Shown: in pieces, positions 46,900 through 58,696 of the stretch
Layout: each line of letters starts with the position of its first letter
Numbering within the stretch: the first letter of the stretch is position 1
DNA from: JAOUEA01 sp963719165
Lineage (GTDB): Bacteria; Actinomycetota; UBA4738; HRBIN12
Assembly: GCA_963719165.1 (NCBI GenBank)
Contig: CAVRAV010000001.1
Span: 1,922,001 to 1,986,000, forward strand
DNA length: 64,000 nucleotides
Reading direction: 5' to 3'
Notes under the pieces: model-generated
What the model was told of the DNA's origin: nothing
Database searches by the model: none
What the model saw: the letters and a program-made list of their open reading frames with translations, nothing else
Translations under genes and position numbers: made by a program

Positions 46900-47436
46900 T
46901 CAAGGCGTGGTCGCGTCGAAGATGTGGCAATCGACCCAACCGTCCGGCGTCTGGCACATCTGGTCGGAGGAACCGCCCGGCAGGGTGAGGATGGCGTGAT
47001 CCCCCCCGAGCACGAGCGCGGCGGCGGCGACGATGATGATGGCGGCCAGCACCGCAGCGATCAGCACCGTGCCCACCCGTGACAGGATCCTCCACTCGTC
47101 GGTGGGCGGGCTCGTCGCGGGGACGGAAGCGTCCGTCTGGACATCGCGCATGGGTTCGCGGCGTCCCCCGGGCGCGGGAGCACGACGCTCGGGGGTCGGC
47201 CCGCCGATCCGGCCGGGGCCTCGGCGCTCGCGGTCGTACGCGCGGCGCCGCCCCCCGTCGCCGAGGACGCGATAGGCGGCGGCCAGCGCTCGGAACTCTT
47301 CGTCCTTCGCGTCGGGGTGAAGATCCGGGTGATAGCGGCGCGCCAGGGTCCGATACGCGTGGCGGATGGCCGCATCGGAGGCCTCCGGCGCCACTCCGAG
47401 GATCCCGTAGAGATCGCGTTGTCCGATTCCGTCCAT
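46900..47436 (-). CDS. J-domain membrane protein (DnaJ-like)
   Basis: 178 residues. A J domain occupies residues 7-70 with the HPD tripeptide (36-38: RRYHPDLHP). A Gly/Pro/Arg-rich linker, one TM helix (about 119-143) and a short external end with two Cys (CQTPDGWVDC) follow. J domains stimulate DnaK; a membrane-anchored form would recruit it to the membrane. TACACT is 9 nt before the ATG. Confidence 0.88.
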   Translation of the reverse strand: MDGIGQRDLYGILGVAPEASDAAIRHAYRTLARRYHPDLHPDAKDEEFRALAAAYRVLGDGGRRRAYDRERRGPGRIGGPTPERRAPAPGGRREPMRDVQTDASVPATSPPTDEWRILSRVGTVLIAAVLAAIIIVAAAALVLGGDHAILTLPGGSSDQMCQTPDGWVDCHIFDATTP

Positions 47437-47471
47437 GCCCGCTCGAGTGTAGAGCGGACGGCCCGGGAGCG

Positions 47472-48149
47472 TTACGGCGTCGGCTCGGTCGGAACCAGCG
47501 CATCGAGCGAGACGGGGAGTCCGCTCAGGTCGGCGAGTTCCCCCGCGCGCGGCAACCGGCTGGTCTCACGGCGCCGGTTGATCCATATGCAAGGAAGGCC
47601 GAGCTGCGCGCACGGCTCGACGTCGTGGAACAACGATGCCGCGACGTGCACGTGCCGCGTGCGGTCGGCCCGCGTGCGCTCGAAGAACGCCTCCCAGTGG
47701 GCGAACGCCGGCTTGTAGCTACCCACCTCCGAAGCCACGATGCGCAGATCCACGGCCACCCCGACGGCGTCCAGCGACGCCTGGAGCAGGTCCGCGTCCG
47801 TGTTCGACAAGATCCCGAGCATCCACCCCCGCCCTCTGAGCTCGCTCAGGGCCTCCGGCACGTCCGGGAAGACGCGCCACGCCGGCAACCCCGACGCGAG
47901 GGCATCCGATTCCCCATCGGGGACCTCGAGCGTGGCGGCCTCCGCGACCCCGGCGAGGGTCTCCGCCATCACCTGCCGGTACGCAACACCTCGGCCGGCC
48001 TGGACCGTGGGTTCGATCTCGTGGTAGCGGTCTAGGAGCAGATCGGCATCGGCCTCCGGCCAGAGTCGGGCCAGCGTCATGCGCACGCCGCCGAACCAGT
48101 CGACCAGGGTGCCGTAGCAGTCGAACGTAGCCCACCGCTCGTCCGCCAC
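47472..48149 (-). CDS. HAD superfamily hydrolase, haloacid-dehalogenase-like (type II)
   Basis: 225 residues from a GTG. Nucleophile Asp10 in TFDCYGTLVDW, motif II in GILSNTD, Lys and acidic residues in SEVGSYKPAFAHW and VAASLFHDVEPC. The family includes 2-haloacid dehalogenases and phosphatases; the substrate is unknown. It starts 16 bp after ftsH. Confidence 0.88.
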   Translation of the reverse strand: MADERWATFDCYGTLVDWFGGVRMTLARLWPEADADLLLDRYHEIEPTVQAGRGVAYRQVMAETLAGVAEAATLEVPDGESDALASGLPAWRVFPDVPEALSELRGRGWMLGILSNTDADLLQASLDAVGVAVDLRIVASEVGSYKPAFAHWEAFFERTRADRTRHVHVAASLFHDVEPCAQLGLPCIWINRRRETSRLPRAGELADLSGLPVSLDALVPTEPTP

Positions 48150-48165
48150 GATCAGCGGTCCGAGA

Positions 48166-50121
<1,956 letters not shown>

Positions 50122-50236
50122 GGGGGCCTCCTTGCCCTGGGCGCGCGTGACGGTCGGTGGCGCAGATGCGTCGGGCCGAACGCGCAGGTGCCCGAGCTTA
50201 AGCGATGGTAACACCGGTCCCTGCGACGGCTTCCGC

Positions 50237-50623
50237 TCAGCGGATGCCGGTATCGACGCTCAGCTCCACCGAGGTGTAGGCGCCCGCCATCACGGTCAGG
50301 CGACGCATCTTGGTGGTCGGCGGGCCCTCGGGGGTGACGGGCGTGATGAAGTAGCCACCGGGCGGCAGGTCCATCTTGAACACGCCGGCCTGATCGGTTG
50401 CGACCGTGCCCCGCACGGTGACGCCGTCGAGCCCGAGCGCCCGCACGGTGCCCTGCCATGGCCGGGGCGGGCAGGGCGACCCGGCACGGGCCACGGGACA
50501 CGTCGGCCCATACGTCACGGTCCCCTCGACTCCCGACTGGGCGGCGGGCGCCTGTGCCGGGCTCCCGCAGGCGCCGAGCATCAGGGTGGCCACGACGAGC
50601 GATGACACGAACCGGGTGCGCAT
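50237..50623 (-). CDS. Lipoprotein with small beta-barrel-like domain
   Basis: 128 residues from an ATG at 50623: signal with lipobox LGAC (Cys19). The mature part has VEGTVTYGPTCPVA, an intramolecular CP...CPP pair and strands VFKMDLPPGGYFITPV, typical of small carboxypeptidase-regulatory-like folds. The function is unknown. A longer start at 50674 overlaps the hpt stop (GTGA) but adds 17 residues ahead of the signal peptide. Confidence 0.8.
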   Translation of the reverse strand: MRTRFVSSLVVATLMLGACGSPAQAPAAQSGVEGTVTYGPTCPVARAGSPCPPRPWQGTVRALGLDGVTVRGTVATDQAGVFKMDLPPGGYFITPVTPEGPPTTKMRRLTVMAGAYTSVELSVDTGIR

Positions 50624-50670
50624 GTGGGGTTGGACGTCGAACGGGCCGCCCGAGGTTTCCCGACCTCGGC

Positions 50671-51222
50671 TCACCGCCCGCCGTATGCCTCGGGGCGCAG
50701 CGTGCCGACGTAGGGAAGATTGCGGTACCGCTCCGCGTAATCGAGGCCGTAGCCCACCACGAACTCATTCGGGATGTCGAACCCCACGTACCGCAGGTCC
50801 AGTTCGACCTGCTGGATCCCCTTCTTGCGCAACAGGGCGGCCACCTCCAACGTCCGGGGCTTCCGGCCCGCGAGGTTCTTCAGCAGGTACTTGAGCGTGA
50901 GGCCCGAGTCCACGATGTCCTCGACCAGCAGGACGTCGCGTCCGTCCAGATCGTGGTCGAGATCCTTCATGATCCGCACCACCCCGGAGGTCTTCGTGGC
51001 GGCGCCATAGGACGAGACGGCCATGAAGTCGAACTCCAGCGGCAGGGCGATGTTGCGCGCGAGGTCCGCCATCACGACGAACGCGCCCTTGAGCACGCCC
51101 ACCAGCAGCAAGGAGGCGCCTCCGTAGTCCTCGGTGATGCGCGCACCCATCTCCGCGAGCTTCGCCTGGATCTCCGATTCGGAGATCAGCACCTGCTCGA
51201 TGTCGGGGGCGTAGACATCCAC
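50671..51222 (-). CDS. hpt: Hypoxanthine phosphoribosyltransferase
   Basis: 183 residues from a GTG that shares its G with the tilS TAG stop. PRPP loop VLLVEDIVDSGLT, base-binding FVVGYGLDYAERYRNLPYVG and GVLKGAF motif. It salvages hypoxanthine and guanine. The tilS-hpt pair, overlapping as here, is common in Actinobacteria and Firmicutes. Confidence 0.96.
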   Translation of the reverse strand: MDVYAPDIEQVLISESEIQAKLAEMGARITEDYGGASLLLVGVLKGAFVVMADLARNIALPLEFDFMAVSSYGAATKTSGVVRIMKDLDHDLDGRDVLLVEDIVDSGLTLKYLLKNLAGRKPRTLEVAALLRKKGIQQVELDLRYVGFDIPNEFVVGYGLDYAERYRNLPYVGTLRPEAYGGR

Positions 51223-52219
51223 TAAGGCCCGGAGTCTAGCGAGGCCATCAGGTGCACGTGCGTGCGCCCGCGCCGCGCCCGCACGCCGCCGGAAAGATCG
51301 CGTCCCCGCCCGGGCCGCCCGCCGGCAAGGTCCAAGACCGCCTCGACATCGGCGCGGGTGCAGACGCCCCCGCACGCGTACACGGCCTGGGCCGCCACCC
51401 GTGCCGACAGCGCGCGTGGGAGGTCGAGCAAACCCACGGCGTGAAGGTCGGCTCCCTCGCGGGTGCGGGTGATCGACGTCGTCCGCGGCCGCCCGGGCCT
51501 GCCGAGCGAGCTCGTCGGCATCCTCGGCGAGCGTCGCCGCGGTCCGCGCGAGCGGCTCCCGGAGGCCGCGGCCGAGCGCCCGCTCGAGCGCCGGCATCGC
51601 GTCAAGGCGCAGCGCGTTCCGCGAGGAATCGCCGGTCGTCGTTGGTCGGATCGCGGCGGGGGCGGAACCCGAGCGAGCGGCAGAACGCGATGACCTCGCT
51701 CCGCGTCACGTCGAGGAGGGGATCGACCCAGGGGCCGGACGCGTAGCGGATGCCGGCGAGGCCGCGGAGGCCGGACCCGGTGAGGAGGTTCAGCAACACC
51801 GTCTCGGCCTGGTCGTCCCGCGTGTGGCCGAGTGCGATGGCACCCGCATCGAGGTCCCGCGCGAACCGAGCGAGCGCCCCCTTGCGAACGTCCCGCGCCC
51901 AGGCCTCCACGGATGCCCCGGGCGCCGGGCCCGTCGGGGCAACGTGGAGATGGAAGGGCAGCCCGAGCCGGTCCGCCCGACGCCGAACGTACGCAGCGTC
52001 CGCGGCCGAGCCCGGCCGCAAGCGGTGGTCGACATGCGCGACGGCGAGCCGATATCCGAAGAGCCTGCGGAGCCGGACGAGGGACTCGAGCAGGCACATC
52101 GAATCCGGACCTCCCGAGACAGCGACGAGCACGGAGCGACCGGGCAGGAAGAGGTCGTGCGTGCGGGCCGTGAGGGTCACGCGCTCCAGGACCCTGGCGA
52201 CCGCCGGGGGACGGCGCAC
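51222..52219 (-). pseudogene. tilS: tRNA(Ile)-lysidine synthase with two one-base frameshifts
   Basis: The N-terminal part from the GTG at 52219 has the PP-loop SGGPDSM, VAHVDHRLRPGS and LGHTRDDQAETVLLNLL. The expected continuation shifts frame near 51628 (after DDRRFL, to RNALRLDAMPALERAL) and again near 51470 (to TRTREGADLHAVGLLDLP), ending at a TAG that overlaps hpt as in intact operons. Each shift is one extra base; 998 nt minus two gives 332 codons, a normal length. TilS is essential for reading AUA codons in most bacteria, so sequencing errors are the likeliest cause. Confidence 0.85.
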
Positions 52220-52223
52220 GGCG

Positions 52224-53297
52224 CTAGCCCTCGATGCGGGTGAGCCAGCGATCCGGCTCGGCGATCTCCTCGACGGAGGGGAGGCGGTCGGAGGAGCGCC
52301 ACACCTGATTGAAGGTCTCCATGCCCGCCCGGGACACGACCTCCCGAACGAAACGCTCCCCGATGTCGTACTGCTTGATCTTCTGGTCGAAGCCGATCGC
52401 GCGTTGCAGGGTCCGCTCCGCGACGTTCGAGCGACGGCGCGCGGCCAGCGACCGGCGCATCCGATCGACGTCCGCGACGTGGTCGCGCGCCACCTCGTTC
52501 ATGACGTACGAGGCGTGGCCCTCCAGCAACGCCATCATCCCCTGCATCCGCACGAAGAGCTCGCGCTGATCGGGACTGAGCAGCAGGAACACGCCCCCCA
52601 TCCCGCGCACGTCGGCGCCCGCCCGAGCCTCCTCGGCGGCACGTTTCAGCTGATCCATCAGCTCCCGCGAGTCCAAAGAGATCGACGCGATGTAGGTGTC
52701 GACGAGTCCGGCGAGGTAGGCCTTCAACCACGGCGCGGCGCCGAACTGCACCCGGTGCGTCACCTCGTGGATCGCGATCCAAAGCCGGAAGTCGCGCTGC
52801 GGGAGCGAGAACTGTCGCTCGACCTCCGCGACGTTGGGACCGACGAAGTACAAGAGCCCCTCGTCATCGGGCGGCAAGAAGACGTCGTACTGACCCAGCA
52901 CCCGACGCGCCACGTAGCCGAACAGCGCGCCGGCCTGCGCGCCCATCGCTTTGCGCTTGTACTCGGCGCGGTGTTTCTGGTCCGCGAGCACACGCTCCGC
53001 CAACGGCTCTAACAGGCGCTGCACGCCGTTGAGGTTCTGACGCATCCATTCGCTGCGCGCCATGACCCAGGCGCGGGACCGGAACCCGCCGACCTCCAGC
53101 CCGCAGAACGTCTTGATCAGATCCTCTGCGTGGGGAACCAGTTCGGCGAAGTCCTCGCGCATCCGCGCCCGCTCCACGGCGGGCACGCCGGGCCCCGGGC
53201 CCGAGACCTTGCGACCGATCTGCAGCGCCGTGTCCCAGTCGGCGAGGCGGGCCGCCGCGGAGCCCATGGACCAGTCGACGTGAGCGGCGGCGTCCAT
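52224..53297 (-). CDS. Zinc-dependent metalloprotease, DUF2342 / F420-biosynthesis-associated family
   Basis: 357 residues. The HExxH zinc motif is at 177-181 (AIHEVTHRVQF), and the family's VDWSMGSAAARLADW start, GLLYFVGPNVAEVERQF and LEGHASYVMNEVA segments are all seen. These proteins are nearly confined to Actinomycetota and neighbour tilS there, as here. The natural substrate is unknown. Confidence 0.9.
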   Translation of the reverse strand: MDAAAHVDWSMGSAAARLADWDTALQIGRKVSGPGPGVPAVERARMREDFAELVPHAEDLIKTFCGLEVGGFRSRAWVMARSEWMRQNLNGVQRLLEPLAERVLADQKHRAEYKRKAMGAQAGALFGYVARRVLGQYDVFLPPDDEGLLYFVGPNVAEVERQFSLPQRDFRLWIAIHEVTHRVQFGAAPWLKAYLAGLVDTYIASISLDSRELMDQLKRAAEEARAGADVRGMGGVFLLLSPDQRELFVRMQGMMALLEGHASYVMNEVARDHVADVDRMRRSLAARRRSNVAERTLQRAIGFDQKIKQYDIGERFVREVVSRAGMETFNQVWRSSDRLPSVEEIAEPDRWLTRIEG

Positions 53298-53313
53298 GCG
53301 AGGGCAGCGAGGC

Positions 53314-54003
53314 TCAGGCCTCGCCCGCCGCCTTCTTCTTGGCGGCGATCATGCCCGCTCGCTTCGCCTTGCCCTCGGCGATGCGGCGGTCCGTGCCTGC
53401 TGCGAGGAGCTCCTCGAGCGTGGCGTCGAAGACCGCCTGGTCCAAGGCGACCTCGACGCGCTCGGCGGGGGCGGCGGGAGGCGAGGGGGCCGCCGCGTCA
53501 TCGGAGCCCGGTGCCTGGGCAGGGGCCGCGGCCGGGGGCGCCGCGGGTGCCGGCGCTTCAGCGGCAGGGGCAGTGACGGGGGCCGCAGCCACCGCGACGG
53601 GGGCCGGCAAAGACGGGGCGGCGACCGCGCTGGGGATGGCGGGGGGAGCCACGAGGACCGGGCTCGCCTGGGAGAGGTCGACGTTGCGCCTGGGCAGTTC
53701 CTGCCCCAGGCGCACTCGATCCGCACGCACCACCTTCAGCGACTCCTCATCCTTGGCGAAATGGGGCGCGTATCGCAGATACAGGAACACGACCACTACG
53801 GCCACGACCAGCCCGAGCAGACCCAGCAGCGCCGCGAAACTCGTGTGGATCCCGAACGGTGTGATCGGCCCCGATCCCGCCGGATTCTCGACCGGTGTGG
53901 TCGAAGGATTCACGGGGGTCTGCGCCCATGCGGCGGACGACATGAGGACGAGGATCGAGGCGGAACCCATCAGGACGGCGAGAGATCGGCGATGGATCTT
54001 CAT
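53314..54003 (-). CDS. Membrane protein with Ala/Pro-rich tail
   Basis: 229 residues from an ATG at 54003; TAGACT lies 8 nt upstream. A signal-like N-terminus (residues 1-30), one TM helix (about 50-73), a short conserved block (APHFAKDEESLKVVRADRVRLG), then about 90 Ala/Pro-rich residues and a Lys/Arg-rich helical end (LEELLAAGTDRRIAEGKAKRAG). No family recognised. Directly upstream of the DUF2342 gene. Confidence 0.7.
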   Translation of the reverse strand: MKIHRRSLAVLMGSASILVLMSSAAWAQTPVNPSTTPVENPAGSGPITPFGIHTSFAALLGLLGLVVAVVVVFLYLRYAPHFAKDEESLKVVRADRVRLGQELPRRNVDLSQASPVLVAPPAIPSAVAAPSLPAPVAVAAAPVTAPAAEAPAPAAPPAAAPAQAPGSDDAAAPSPPAAPAERVEVALDQAVFDATLEELLAAGTDRRIAEGKAKRAGMIAAKKKAAGEA

Positions 54004-54053
54004 CGCGGCGGAGTCTAGCAATAGCACGCGACCCTTCGGAGCGATCACGAACG

Positions 54054-54125
54054 AGCCGGAGGTGGGATTCGAACCCACGACCTACCACTTACGAGGCGGT
54101 TGCTCTGCCCCTGAGCTACTCCGGC
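54054..54125 (-). tRNA. tRNA-Thr (anticodon CGU)
   Basis: Minus-strand cloverleaf: acceptor GCCGGAG/CTCCGGC, D arm GCTC/GAGC, anticodon stem ACCGC/GTGGT with loop CTCGTAA (anticodon CGT), T arm GTGGG-TTCGAAT-CCCAC, discriminator U. CCA not encoded. Second threonine tRNA of the window. Confidence 0.95.
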
Positions 54126-54242
54126 GGGGTGGGTCAGCGTATCAAGGGCCTCTTCTGGGGCGGTGCCGGCACCCCGCAGAGGTGGCGAAGGAACGCATCT
54201 CCTCCACCGGCGCCCACCCTTCCTCAGTTGCCCGCTACCCGT

Positions 54243-54248
54243 CATGAT
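54243..54248 (+). promoter_or_regulatory. -10-like element CATGAT of a leaderless transcript
   Basis: CATGAT, GCGCGC, then the ATG at 54255. Spacing is 6 nt; the first base deviates from T. A TACCCG hexamer sits just upstream as an alternative. Confidence 0.4.
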
Positions 54249-54254
54249 GCGCGC

Positions 54255-56359
54255 ATGAGTCGTGCATCGGCACCCGAGGTGATGGGCCCCGTCGACCGCG
54301 TGATGGTCGGCACGGATCGATCGGAGACCGCCGAGCGCGCCGTGCGGTGGGCGGCGGACTTCGCAGAGCGCTTCGGCGCCGAGTTGCACGTCGTCCAGGT
54401 CGTGCTGCCCCAGAACCCCGGGGTGACCCAGTACGGCGCGGCCGAGGGCACGCGGGCGGCCGGCGCGGCCGATGAGCTCGAGCACCATGCCCGAACGATC
54501 GCCGGCGACCGCGGTCACGCGCACGTCGTCATCGCGGACGACCCCGCCATGGCCATCGTGAACGCCGCCGAGTCTCAGGCCATCGACGTGCTGGTGGTCG
54601 GCAACGCCGGCATGGCGGGCCGCAAGGAGTTCCTGCTCGGGAACGTCCCCAACCGCATCAGCCACAACGCCCGCTGCACCGTGATCATCGTGAACACGGT
54701 CGGCTCCAACGGCAAACCGGGAACCGCAGGCCCTCCCCAACCCACGGTGATCCGCGGCAGCGTGGAGGACCGCCACAGCGTGCAACCGCATCTCACGGCT
54801 CGGGGTTCCCACATCGCCGCTGTGTTCGCCAAACACGGGGCCAAGGAACTGTTCGGGCGAACCGACGACGAGGGTGCGGTGGGGCAAGCGCGGCAGGCCA
54901 AGCGTCTGCGATCGGCGCTCGAGGAACTCGGTCCCACGTTCGCCAAGCTCGGCCAGGTGCTATCGACACGCCCCGATCTGCTGCCGCCCGAGTTCATCGA
55001 GGAGCTCGCCACCCTGCAGGACCACGTCACGCCGTTGTCCGAAGCCGCCGTGGTCGAGGTGATGGAACAGGAGCTCGGCGTTCCGTGGGAGGACGTGTTC
55101 GTATCCATCGATCCGAAACCGCTGGCGGCGGGCACGATCGCGGAGGTCCACCGCGCCACGCTCGCGAACCACGAACGCGTGGTGGTGAAGGTTCAGCGAC
55201 CCAACGCCCGAGAGGAGATCGAGCAAGACCTGGCCCTGCTCGAGCTGTTCGCCGAGAAGGTGAGCGCCCGGCCCGGTTTGAACCAGGTGATCGACATGGG
55301 CGCGGTATTCGAACACCTCTCCTCGTCCTTGCACCGCGAGTTGGACTTCCGTCAGGAGGCGGCCAACATCGAGCGGATGCGCGGGGTGATCGAGAGCTTC
55401 CCGCGGCTCGACGTTCCCGGGGTCCACGGGGAGCTTTCCACGTCACGCCTGCTCGTGATGCAGGAGATCCAAGGGATCCGATCGCGAAGGCGCCCGAGGG
55501 TACGGCGCGGAGCGAAGCGGCGCGCCAGCTCCTGGAGAGCTACTACAAGCAGATCCTGGTCGACGGCTTCTTCCACGCCGACCCGCACCCCGGCAACCTC
55601 ATGTGGTGGAACGACCGGATCTACTTCCTCGACTTCGGGATGGTGGGCGAGGTCGGCGCGCAGATGCGCGAGCAGCTGATGCTGCTGCTCATGGCGTTCT
55701 GGCAATCCGACGTCGGATTCCTCACGGACGTCACGTTGATGTTGGCCGGTGCGATCGACCGCACCGACCTGGACGTCGACGCGTTCCAGGCCGAGATCGG
55801 CGAGCTGATGGCGCGGTACCGCACGGCCAACCTCGCGGACATCCAACTCGGACCGATCTTGCAGGAGATGACCGAGATCTCGCTGCGCCACGGCGTGCCC
55901 CTGCCGGCTTCCCTGACGCTCACCGGCAAGGCCCTGGCGCAGATGCAGCTCGCCACGGCCGCGCTGGACCCGGACCTGGACCCGTTCGACGTGGCCGGTT
56001 CGTTCCTGATGCGGAGCGTCTTCAAGGAGATGGGCGGCAAGCTCGACCCCAAGGCGCTCTTCTATCAAACGCAGAAGTTCAAGGTCCGCGCCATGCGCGT
56101 GATCGAGGCCGTCGAGCGGCTGATCGGCGCGCGCCCGGGCCAGAAGCTCGAGGTCAACTTCCGGGCGACCTCGCTGGAAGCCACGATCCGGCGAGCCGGC
56201 CGTCGCCTGGCGCTCGCCCTCACGGCCGGCGCCGCGGTCCTTGCGAGCGGCTTGACGGCGGTCTCCGACAAGTCGCCTACGTGGGTCCCGGTCGCGTTCG
56301 GCGTGGCGGGTGTGGCGCTGACGCTCGGGATGCTCGTGGACATCCTCCGCAGACGCTGA
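54255..56359 (+). pseudogene. Universal stress protein-UbiB/AarF kinase fusion, interrupted by a one-base frameshift
   Basis: One frame holds a UspA domain (about 1-145: DRVMVGTDRSETAERAVRW, LVVGNAGMAGRKEFLLGNVP), a linker, and the start of an ABC1/UbiB kinase (KLGQVLSTRPDLLPPEFIEEL, VVVKVQRP). Near base 55476 the frame breaks: after QEIQG the protein continues one base earlier, with HADPHPGN, LDFGMVGEVG and two C-terminal TM segments. Restoring one base gives about 701 residues. UbiB proteins are ATP-binding lipid- or quinone-linked kinase-like proteins. The USP fusion is unusual. A missing G in GGG would explain the shift. Confidence 0.85.
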
Positions 56360-56377
56360 GCGGTCCCGAGACGGCCC

Positions 56378-56596
56378 CTAGGGTTCGGGTTCGAAGTCGA
56401 TGGCGCCGCCCTTGGTGGTGATGGAGGTGGACTCCTCCGCCGGCGCGGGCCTGGGCCCGCCCCCCTCCTTGCGGATCCCCCGCACCACGATCTTCTCCAG
56501 CACGAAGGCCATGATGGCCATGAGGAAGCCCACGAACGCGCGCTCGAGCCTGCGGAAGAGGTTCCTGGGCCTCGGAGTCGCGCGGGGAGGGGGCAT
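56378..56596 (-). CDS. Small single-pass membrane protein
   Basis: 72 residues from an ATG that overlaps the kinase stop (TGATG). A Pro/Arg N-terminus, a hydrophobic helix (RAFVGFLMAIMAFVLEKIVV), then a polar tail. It probably belongs to the sensor kinase operon as its last gene; the function is unknown. Confidence 0.65.
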   Translation of the reverse strand: MPPPRATPRPRNLFRRLERAFVGFLMAIMAFVLEKIVVRGIRKEGGGPRPAPAEESTSITTKGGAIDFEPEP

Positions 56597-58696
56597 CAGG
56601 CCTCCAGCGACTGCGCAGGGATGCGCCCACGCAGCGTCGTACCCGAGCCGGGGCTCGATGAGACCTCGAGGGTCCCGTCGAGCGCCGAGAGGCGGTCGGC
56701 GATCCCTTGCAGGCCGGTCCCGTGGCCGCGCGCGGTGGGATCGAACCCCCGTCCGTCGTCCCCAACCTCGAACGTGAGCACGCCCCCCTCGCACGCCAGG
56801 CGCACCGTCGCTCGCGTAGCCCCGGCGTATTTCACGACGTTCTGCAGCGCCTCGAGCACGGAGAAGTACACGGCCGCCTCCACCTCCTGGGGGTAGCGGG
56901 CGATCCCGTCGGGCTCCACGTCGACCGCCACGGCGGACTTGCGGGCCTGGGCCACGAGCGCGTCTGCGAGTCCCCGATCCGCGAGCAGGGGCGGATAGAT
57001 GCCGCGGGCGAGATCCCGAAGGTCCTCCAGCGCCGCCTGGGTCTCCGACTCCATCTGGCTCAGCATCTCGACGGCCTTGGCGGGCTGGCGTTCGGTCAGG
57101 GTGCGGGCGAGACGGGCCTTGACGGCCAGGGCCACCAACTGCTGCTGGGCACCGTCATGGATGTTGCGTTCGAGCCGACGGCGACCCTCGTCTTGCGCGG
57201 AGACAAGGCGTTTCTGCGCAGCCTTCAACTGGTCGAACCGCAACTTCAACTCCTCGTTCAGGCGCACGTTGCGGAGCACAAGCCCTGCTTGGCCCGCGAG
57301 GTCCGCGATCAACTTCTCGTCAGACGGTGTCACTGGATCGCTCACCGGCTTGCGGATCGCCAGCGCCCCGAGCAGCTCGCCCGCCGACTCGACCGGGTAC
57401 ACGCGATCGGCGCCCGCGATCGCGGGAACGGAGCCGTTCGGCATCGCGATCGGCGCCAGGGAGTGGACGTCGCCGGGCCAGGCCGCGACGTCGCGCAGTT
57501 CCTGGTCGACGGCCAGCCAGACGTCGGCCCGGTCGGCGCCGATGCCCTCGCCGAGGATCCGCGCCATCCGCGGGAGCACGTCTTCGTCGGCGTATGCGCC
57601 ACCGACGCGTTCGGAGAACTCCGAGAGCACCTCGTACGGTGTCGCGCGTTTGCCGTAGACGACCCGGTTCGCGAACCGCGTGAGCCGCTCACGCGCGGGC
57701 TGGAAGGTGAGCGCGATCACCACCGCGGCCACCAGAGTGAGGATCGAGTTGTCGCGGCCGAGCCACGCGCCGGCCCCGACCACGAGCCCGAGGTAGATGA
57801 GCGTGGCGAACACCGCGAACGCGCCGTAGATCAGCGTCTTGCGGACCACCACATCCAGGTCGTAGAGGCGGAACCGGAGGACCGCGATCCCTACCGAGAG
57901 CGGAAACATCAGGAACGCGCCGCCACCGACGATCGCCGTCACGACCGTTTCTTGGGTTTTGAAGCTGGTGGCGACGATGCCGACGAGTGCGACGAGCAGG
58001 CCGAACACGACCCACTTGATCTGGAGTCTCTCGGCACCCGTCGATCGCCGGAAGCGCAGGATGAGCGACACGACAGAGGCGATGAAGATCCCGGGGAACA
58101 AGGCTCCGATCAACGGATCCAGGGACGGCAGTTGCCCGACGGCGTCCACGTACAAAGGATTCGCTATCACGGCTCGTGTCCATCGAACCCGTCAATGTCC
58201 GCTGCCCCAGCGTCAGATCGATCGCGACGAACGCAAGGAACGCCACGATGAACCACAGGAAGGGACGCCATCGCGATGAGGGAAGGTGCCCGTCAGGGAA
58301 CAGCAGCGGCAACAGGAACACCGTGGGGAGGATCCCGAACAACCACCCGTAATTGTTCATCAGCGCGAAGAACACCAGCCACCAACCGCTCCGTCCGTCC
58401 GTGAGACCCCACGTGACGATCTCGCCGCTCACGAACGAGAAAGCGGTCAACGACGACGCGCCGAGCAGGAGCAGGCCGATCGTATTGCTGCGATCGCGGC
58501 TCACGATCAGCGCCCCTACCGCGCCGAACATCGCGAACGCGATCACGAACGGCACCTGTTCGGCGATCGATTCATCGTTCGCGGCCACCAGCACCAGCCC
58601 GACCGTCGCGATGGCGAGGAACACCCCCAGCGCGATCCACGGCCAGCGCGCCGGTCTCGGAGTGACGGTGGCGATCGCGTCAGTTGATGACGACAC
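56596..58696 (-). pseudogene. Membrane sensor histidine kinase (NarX/DesK-like, HisKA_3) with a one-base frameshift
   Basis: The N-terminal part (from the GTG at 58696, five TM segments) and the rest (more TM segments, GAF, kinase) meet near base 58172, where one extra base separates MDTS from VIANPLYVD. The joined protein is about 699 residues. TM segments fill the first half, a GAF domain lies near 390-520, the HisKA_3 helix carries ERNIHDGAQQQLVALAVKAR and the ATPase has VGDDGRGFDP and GTGLQGIADRL. This type phosphorylates NarL-family regulators such as those at 58680 and 60008. It starts within the cyclase gene (17-nt overlap). Confidence 0.85.

Noticed and set aside
54255..56359. Programmed ribosomal frameshift in the USP-UbiB gene
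   Set aside because: No slippery heptamer or downstream structure fits; a missing G in a GGG run is simpler.
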